A stretch of 64,000 nt of DNA from JAWSVE01 sp033852115 (GTDB taxonomy: Bacteria; Pseudomonadota; Gammaproteobacteria; Pseudomonadales; Cellvibrionaceae), in NCBI GenBank assembly GCA_033852115.1, contig JAWSVE010000002.1:310001-374000 (forward strand), read 5' to 3'. The notes beneath the pieces are model-generated. The model searched no databases, was not told where the DNA came from, and was given only the letters and a program-made list of their open reading frames with translations. Of this stretch, positions 59,144 through 64,000 are shown in pieces. A program made the translations under genes and the position numbers. How positions within the stretch are numbered: the first letter of the stretch is position 1; each line of letters begins with the position of its first letter.

Positions 59144-61264
59144 ATGGCACAAACGCAAGGCACATATGATTCCCAGCTTCCCATCGCTTCTCCATCCGAG
59201 CAGGATGGCGCTTTTGTTAAAATGAATACAGAAGTACAAGGCCAAAGTGATGCTGCGGTGACGTCGCCCACCAAAGGGGCGGCTCATGCGCCCGCGTCAG
59301 AGGCAACTGTGGCGCCCTCTGAAGTAGACGCGACTAGCGTTGAGCAAATTACAAACATTGTGAATAGAGTCGAGCAAGCGAGTGAATCATTACTCGATGA
59401 GTTTGCTAGTGAAGAAGCGGATGATGAGCTTCAGGCAAAGCTGAATAAACTTCGTAATAGCGCAAATGCTCTCAAAGCGTTCGCCAAGCGTGTTGAGAGC
59501 CAGTACGGCCGTTACCCTCGCGCAGTGGAGCTGGATATTGCTGCCGTCGGTGCGACCCAACCTATCAATGATGAATCGATCGAGCAGGAGGCCGAAGCGC
59601 CTGAGCTAGAAGCAGAGCAGCTCGAAGAGGATAAAGAAACAGACTTCCCTGGATTAGATGGCACGAGTAAAGGCGTATTTGATTCCATCTTTACTCTCTA
59701 TACACAAATGCTGAAAAAGCCGTTGGTGTTTGCTAAACACTATGAAAGCTTTGCTTTAGAAATGTTGAAGGTGGTCCGAAATAAGTCCGACCTAATTCCG
59801 CAGCGCGGTGATCATCGATTTAGAGATGCCGTGTGGCATGACAACCCCTTTTACCGAACGGTGATGCAAACATATATCGCCTGCCACAAAGAATGCAAAG
59901 CATTAGTCGATGACTTGGACTTTGAAGAGCAAGATCGTTTGCGTTCGCAATTTTTAGTGGAACAGTTTGCTGCCGCGCTTTCGCCCTCTAACTCTCCATT
60001 GAATCCCTCAGCGGTCAAACGGGCTTTTCAAACTGGTGGGCAGAGCTTGCTAACTGGCTTAAAAAACTTTATTGATGATGTCGAAAACAATAATGCGATG
60101 CCGCGACAAATTTCACCCGATAGTTTTACAGTTGGTGGCGATTTGGGGATCACGCCTGGCGTTGTTGTTTTTAGAACGGAAAAGTTGGAGTTGATCCAAT
60201 ATAACCCGACACAAGCGACCGTTTACAAAAAGCCAATTTTTATTGTGCCGCCGCAAATCAACAAGTTCTATGTGTTTGACTTGTCACCCAAAAATAGCAT
60301 CGTGAATTATCTTTTGGATCAGGGGTTTCAGGTATTCATTGTTAGTTGGAAGAACCCTAATAAATCACATGCACATTGGGGGCTTGATCAATACATCGAT
60401 GATATTGAGAAAGCAATGGATGCAACGTTGGAAATTACTAATAGCCCCGACTTGAGTTTGGTAAGTGCTTGTGCAGGCGGTATTACATCGATGTCTTTGT
60501 TGGCCCATCTGGGCAAAAAAGGCAAAAAGATTGTTAAAAACCACAGCTTGTTAGTGACGGCACTACAGATCGGTCACCATCCCACGCTAAGCTTGTTCTT
60601 AACTGAGGAAGGCATTGCGCGTGCGTTAAAGTCTTCACGCAAGCGCGGTGTTATGGAAGGTAAGGAGTTGGCTCATGTCTTCGCCTGGTTGCGTCCGACG
60701 GATCTTGTCTGGAATTATTGGGTCAACAATTATTTGCTAGGTAAAGAGCCGCCATCGTTGGATGTGTTGTTTTGGGATAATGACCCAACGCGGTTACCTG
60801 CGGCCCTACATCGCGATTTTGTAGATATTTTTGTGAACAATCGGTTTTCTGAAGATATTCCGCTGATGATCAAAGGTGAAGAAGTTAATCTTCGTGATAT
60901 TGATGCGGATACCTACTTCCTCGCTGGCGAAGAAGATTATCTCATGCCGTGGAAAAACTGTTACAAGAACCTACAGTTGTTGGATTCGAAATGTGAGTTT
61001 GTCTTGAGTGACAGCGGGCATATCCAAAGTGTCTTGCGTCCACCGGGTATAGGTCGCACGACTTACTACACTGGCGATACATCGATGGATAATGCCGAAG
61101 ATTGGAAAGAAGCCGCTGTTGAGAATAAAGGCAGTTGGTGGGAACACTGGAAAGGTTGGTTGTCTGAGCGATCAGGTGAAGAAAAGCCCGCGCCAACTCG
61201 CCTTGGTAGTGAAATGCATCCACCGATCTGTGCTTCTCCTGGCGAGTATGTTTTTGAAAAGTAA
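59144..61264 (+). CDS. phaC: Polyhydroxyalkanoate synthase with long N-terminal extension
   Basis: A 706-residue PhaC-type synthase that polymerises hydroxyacyl-CoA. The catalytic Cys443 is in LVSACAGGITSMSLL, Asp598 in LAGEEDYLMPW and His626 in DSGHIQS. Family marks include DAVWHDNPFYRTVMQTYI and VVFRTEKLELIQYNP. Usual class I and II enzymes are about 560-590 residues; this one has an extra, acidic N-terminus of about 130-150 residues (Glu-, Ala- and Ser-rich, with a coiled stretch DDELQAKLNKLRNSANALK). That part may bind granules or phasin. Class is not certain. A terminator follows. Confidence 0.92.
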   Translation: MAQTQGTYDSQLPIASPSEQDGAFVKMNTEVQGQSDAAVTSPTKGAAHAPASEATVAPSEVDATSVEQITNIVNRVEQASESLLDEFASEEADDELQAKLNKLRNSANALKAFAKRVESQYGRYPRAVELDIAAVGATQPINDESIEQEAEAPELEAEQLEEDKETDFPGLDGTSKGVFDSIFTLYTQMLKKPLVFAKHYESFALEMLKVVRNKSDLIPQRGDHRFRDAVWHDNPFYRTVMQTYIACHKECKALVDDLDFEEQDRLRSQFLVEQFAAALSPSNSPLNPSAVKRAFQTGGQSLLTGLKNFIDDVENNNAMPRQISPDSFTVGGDLGITPGVVVFRTEKLELIQYNPTQATVYKKPIFIVPPQINKFYVFDLSPKNSIVNYLLDQGFQVFIVSWKNPNKSHAHWGLDQYIDDIEKAMDATLEITNSPDLSLVSACAGGITSMSLLAHLGKKGKKIVKNHSLLVTALQIGHHPTLSLFLTEEGIARALKSSRKRGVMEGKELAHVFAWLRPTDLVWNYWVNNYLLGKEPPSLDVLFWDNDPTRLPAALHRDFVDIFVNNRFSEDIPLMIKGEEVNLRDIDADTYFLAGEEDYLMPWKNCYKNLQLLDSKCEFVLSDSGHIQSVLRPPGIGRTTYYTGDTSMDNAEDWKEAAVENKGSWWEHWKGWLSERSGEEKPAPTRLGSEMHPPICASPGEYVFEK

Positions 61265-61353
61265 AGGCTTACGTTTTAGTACCGTGTATTCAATTTCATG
61301 ACCAGCTATTAGTTCACCTTGTTTTGGGGACCTCAGATTAATAGCGACTCTCT

Positions 61354-61388
61354 CCGGTAGTGCCGCCCTGGTGCTACCGGTTTTTTTT
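61354..61388 (+). terminator. Intrinsic terminator of phaC
   Basis: A 7-base stem CCGGTAG (61354-61360) with CTACCGG (61374-61380) and eight T residues after it ends the synthase transcript. The minus strand lacks a T run, so the facing gene is not stopped by it. Confidence 0.88.
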
Positions 61389-61390
61389 GT

Positions 61391-62227
61391 CTACTTATTT
61401 GCGCAAGCTTGAATAGCTGCCGCGACATTTTCTGCAACGTGAGCTGGGTTAATCGTGCCGATAATGGCAGCGCTAACACCAGGGTGTTTAAACACAAAAT
61501 CCATGCTGGCTTGAAGTGGGTTGTCTTGTGTTTCGCCTGAGGTAAGGTTTGCCGTGGCTTGGTGTGTTATATGGCCGCTAGCCAAAACTTTCTTGAGTAA
61601 CACGCCTTTTCCATGTTCGGCACAATAATCTAGGACTAGTTTTTCGTCTTGTGTGGCGAGATTGTAGGTTGCCATTACGCAGTCACTTTGTTTTGCCGCT
61701 GCGATACCACCACCAACAGTTTTGGTTGACATGCCAAAAGATCGAATCAGTCCTTCAGATTTCAGTTGCGCTAGTGCATCGAGACCGCCTTGCTCAATTG
61801 CTTCTAAATCGTTGCCGTCGGAATGAAGAAGTACTATATCGAGGTAATCAGTTTTTAAACGGCGTAGGCTTCGTTCCACACTGTGTTTGATGTGCTTAGG
61901 CGAAAAATTGTAGCTGGATTCACCTTGTTCAAATTCTTCGCCGGCTTTGCTACAAATGATCCACTCGTGACGTTGACCAAGCAAAAATTCGCCTAGCCGT
62001 TCTTCGCTAGTCCCATACGCTGGCGCAGTATCAATTAAATTAATGCCTAGTTGTCTGGCGTGAGCGAGTAAATCTAACGCTTCGGCGTCAGTGGGTAATG
62101 AAAAAGAGGTTGGGTATTTAACGCCTTGATTACGTCCAAGTTTTACGGTGCCCAATCCAACGCGGCTAATGTGTATATCTGTACTACCAAGGGGGACTTG
62201 GGGCAATAGTGAGGGTGAAGGACTCAT
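61391..62227 (-). CDS. Aldo/keto reductase
   Basis: A 278-residue NADPH-dependent oxidoreductase. Catalytic residues lie in the usual motifs: Asp and Tyr in DTAPAYGTSEERLG, Lys in IICSKAGEE and His in IVLLHSDGND. C-terminal AAIIGTINPAHV is the cofactor loop. ATG 62227 overlaps the stop of the upstream FAD gene (ATGA), so the two are coupled. Substrate unknown. Confidence 0.9.
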   Translation of the reverse strand: MSPSPSLLPQVPLGSTDIHISRVGLGTVKLGRNQGVKYPTSFSLPTDAEALDLLAHARQLGINLIDTAPAYGTSEERLGEFLLGQRHEWIICSKAGEEFEQGESSYNFSPKHIKHSVERSLRRLKTDYLDIVLLHSDGNDLEAIEQGGLDALAQLKSEGLIRSFGMSTKTVGGGIAAAKQSDCVMATYNLATQDEKLVLDYCAEHGKGVLLKKVLASGHITHQATANLTSGETQDNPLQASMDFVFKHPGVSAAIIGTINPAHVAENVAAAIQACANK

Positions 62228-63450
62228 GCGTGAATATTCTCTGGGTTTTCCCATGGTGGTACGCCGCAGGTGGGTGTTTCGAGTGCGTGTAGTGGGTCGA
62301 GTGCACTTAATGCCGTCTGTTGAATGCTCTTCTTGCCAAGCAGACGCACAGCTTCGTTAGCTAGGTTGGGTGCTAGTGTTAATTTTGTTGGCCAACCTAC
62401 CATGACATTTGCGACCGTATCAGCCGGGGCGACGAAAGCTTTGTCGGGCCGCATGAAATTCCGTTGCTTGGCTTCCGCTCGATCGATTTTCGACGTGCTC
62501 CACTCGGCAACATTAAAGTCGAGCCAGGGGAATAAATCGTTAAGTTCTTTTTTTGCCGCAGCAATAAGTTGAGCAGGTGTTTGCTTTACGCCTTGTTCGG
62601 CCAGGCTGCCGCCCAGTGACCACACTATGCGTCCGTCACTGCTCGCGTGAGATGAGATCGTTAATCTGGGAGTGCTATCGGCGCCTAAGCAATGCCCGTA
62701 AAATGCATAGGGGTTGCTATGTTTAACCCAAACCTGCTGGAGTGGGCGCAGTTGCATTTTGGGTTTTTTAATCCCAAGCGCGTTTAGAATCTCACCATTC
62801 CCCTTGCCAGCGCACAAAATAAATTGCTGTGCACATACGATGTACTGATGATCAGCGTGTTCAAAATGCAATTCCGCTAAACCGTTTTCGTTTTTAACCC
62901 AGCGATAATCAGTGGGCAGTAAAAAAAGCCTGTCACTCATTGGAGCGCTAAGCGCGCCAATCACACTGGCGGTATCCATCACGATATCTTGCAACTTGTA
63001 CAGCTGACCATTGAACTGTTTGTCCTGGAAAAGTGTGGGATAGTGAGCAGGTTCTACCTTATCAACACGTCCACGAACAGACTTGCTCGCAAAGAACGTC
63101 GTCATCTTGGATGAGACGCTGTCGCTTGACCAAAAATAAAAGTGCTCGCTTAGCGTTTTCGCATCGCTCAGGTCGATATCGCCTTTGCCGTTTAGACAGT
63201 CTTGCCAATATTGCGGCATGTCGGCCACAGATTCTGACGCCCCTGTGAGTGACCCTGCGAGGGTGTACTTAATCCCACCGTGGATCATGCCTTGTGATGC
63301 AAGTGTTTGATCGCTACCCAGTGCTTTGGCCTCGAATAAGGCGCAGCCGTAACCTAGCTCGGCAAGTCTGCGTGTCAGCCATAGGCCCGCGATACCGCCA
63401 CCGACAACGGCAACGTCGAGTTCAATTTTTACTGGCTGTGTTTGCGGCAC
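62224..63450 (-). CDS. FAD-dependent oxidoreductase (DAO family, GlpD-like)
   Basis: A 408-residue flavoprotein with the nucleotide motif AVVGGGIAGLWLTRRLAEL near residue 15 and the DAO-type segment TLASQGMIHGGIKYTLAGS. Later LRPLQQVWVKHSN and IVWSLGGSLAEQG fit a glycerol-3-phosphate or amino-acid oxidase-like fold. It overlaps the aldo/keto reductase stop-start (ATGA). The two form a minus-strand pair; the substrate cannot be named. It is divergent from waaA. Confidence 0.85.
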   Translation of the reverse strand: MPQTQPVKIELDVAVVGGGIAGLWLTRRLAELGYGCALFEAKALGSDQTLASQGMIHGGIKYTLAGSLTGASESVADMPQYWQDCLNGKGDIDLSDAKTLSEHFYFWSSDSVSSKMTTFFASKSVRGRVDKVEPAHYPTLFQDKQFNGQLYKLQDIVMDTASVIGALSAPMSDRLFLLPTDYRWVKNENGLAELHFEHADHQYIVCAQQFILCAGKGNGEILNALGIKKPKMQLRPLQQVWVKHSNPYAFYGHCLGADSTPRLTISSHASSDGRIVWSLGGSLAEQGVKQTPAQLIAAAKKELNDLFPWLDFNVAEWSTSKIDRAEAKQRNFMRPDKAFVAPADTVANVMVGWPTKLTLAPNLANEAVRLLGKKSIQQTALSALDPLHALETPTCGVPPWENPENIHA

Positions 63451-63670
63451 TGCGCTTTATCCTGTTGTTGTCGGTTTGTGTTATTGCGGTAGTTGGCGTT
63501 TCTCAGCAGGTGAGATGGACATTACTAATGTTGTTCCGCACAATGCGGTGCTCTCAATTGGCCATAGACTTGTCAGTCTTTGGCGGTGTGCCGATTCAGG
63601 TGCGCCATTATAACCACTTGCACAGTCGAATGCAGACTTGCTGAAAGTTTAGACTACTAGTTCCGAAGCG

Positions 63671-64000
63671 ATGAATCGTCAGCTCTATACCGCATTGTTC
63701 TACGCCTGCCTACCATTGATCGCCCTGCGCCTTCTGTGGCGAGCGCTGCGCGCGCCAGCCTATCTCAAACGTTGGGGTGAGCGTTTTGGCTATGCAGAAA
63801 TACCGCCACTAAAACGCCCCCCCATTTGGCTACACAGTGTGTCTGTCGGTGAATCGTTGGCGGCGGTTCCTTTAGTAAAGAGCCTATTATCAGACGGTGA
63901 AGTCGTGGTTATGACCACCATGACGCCAACCGGTTCTGTTCAGGTGCAAAACAATTTTGCTGAGGCCATCGCGGCTAAACAACTAATTCACGTGTATGCG
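63671..64000 (+). CDS. waaA: Lipid A Kdo transferase WaaA (3' end cut off by window)
   Basis: The first 110 residues of Kdo transferase, which adds Kdo to lipid IV-A at the inner membrane. It starts MNRQLYTALFYACLPLIALRLLW (one membrane anchor), followed by RWGERFGYAEIPPLKRPPIWLHSVSVGE-type motif, read in parts (IWLHSVSVGE is the key), and VVVMTTMTPTGS. The rest lies beyond the window. Confidence 0.93.
   Translation, partial: MNRQLYTALFYACLPLIALRLLWRALRAPAYLKRWGERFGYAEIPPLKRPPIWLHSVSVGESLAAVPLVKSLLSDGEVVVMTTMTPTGSVQVQNNFAEAIAAKQLIHVYA

Noticed and set aside
1..64000. CRISPR arrays, tRNA and rRNA genes
   Set aside because: No regular repeat-spacer series and no tRNA-like cloverleaf or rRNA sequence was recognised on reading both strands; a program search would be more certain.

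Overview
The window looks like chromosome of a marine-type gammaproteobacterium of medium GC, probably near Cellvibrionales or Pseudomonadales. That rests on gene content and order: ygfB-pepP-ubiH-ubiI, yibN-secB, gpmI-envC-ctpA, nrdR-ribD-ribE-ribBA-ribH-nusB-thiL-pgpA, a DUF6316 protein and a PHA synthase locus. No rRNA, tRNA, CRISPR array, integrase or transposase gene was seen. The species is not claimed.

Layout. 1-5.6 kb: zapA (cut by the window edge) and a ZapB-like coiled coil on the minus strand, then ygfB-pepP-ubiH-ubiI and a STAS protein. 5.7-9.3 kb: hisB-hisH-hisA-hisF, with a PilZ gene facing the other way between hisA and hisF. 9.4-15.3 kb, minus strand: DUF6316, polysaccharide deacetylase, ctpA, envC, gpmI. 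15.6-19.2 kb: yibN, secB, a VanZ-like protein, a CDP-archaeol-synthase-like protein, a phosphoesterase and a periplasmic rhodanese. 19.3-23.1 kb: an orphan solute-binding lipoprotein next to a hybrid histidine kinase whose reading frame is broken. 23.5-24.9 kb: slyD and an SDR. 25.1-34.8 kb: an exported set with two PQQ dehydrogenases (each with a haem c motif), two tandem beta-lactamase-fold serine hydrolases, a dienelactone-hydrolase-like lipoprotein, an AsmA-like protein and a chorismate-lyase-like protein.

34.8-40.7 kb is the clearest accessory region. It starts at a 116-bp palindromic element with 16-bp perfect terminal inverted repeats. It then holds a run of small plus-strand genes separated by sites that resemble integron attC recombination sites, so it is probably a cassette array without an integrase nearby (a CALIN). 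Its genes include a membrane coiled-coil/zinc-ribbon/winged-helix protein, a HEPN-like protein, a cytidine-deaminase-fold protein next to a Mug-like uracil-DNA glycosylase, and several unknowns. A block of three repeats with an exact 18-bp period lies near its right end.

40.7-49.6 kb returns to backbone: ybaN, a PhyH-like dioxygenase, two membrane proteins, msrQ-msrP, a small gene behind a Fur-box promoter, a lipase-like hydrolase, ettA, a SpoIIAA-like protein and glyA. 49.7-57.1 kb is the riboflavin cluster with nusB, thiL, pgpA, an aspartic protease and a stand-alone ribA. A 1.2-kb stretch without a convincing gene follows. 58.3-64 kb has a phasin-like protein, a long PHA synthase, an aldo/keto reductase with an FAD oxidoreductase, and the start of waaA.

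All calls come from reading the sequence and translations. No database search was run, so family names rest on recognised motifs and gene order.
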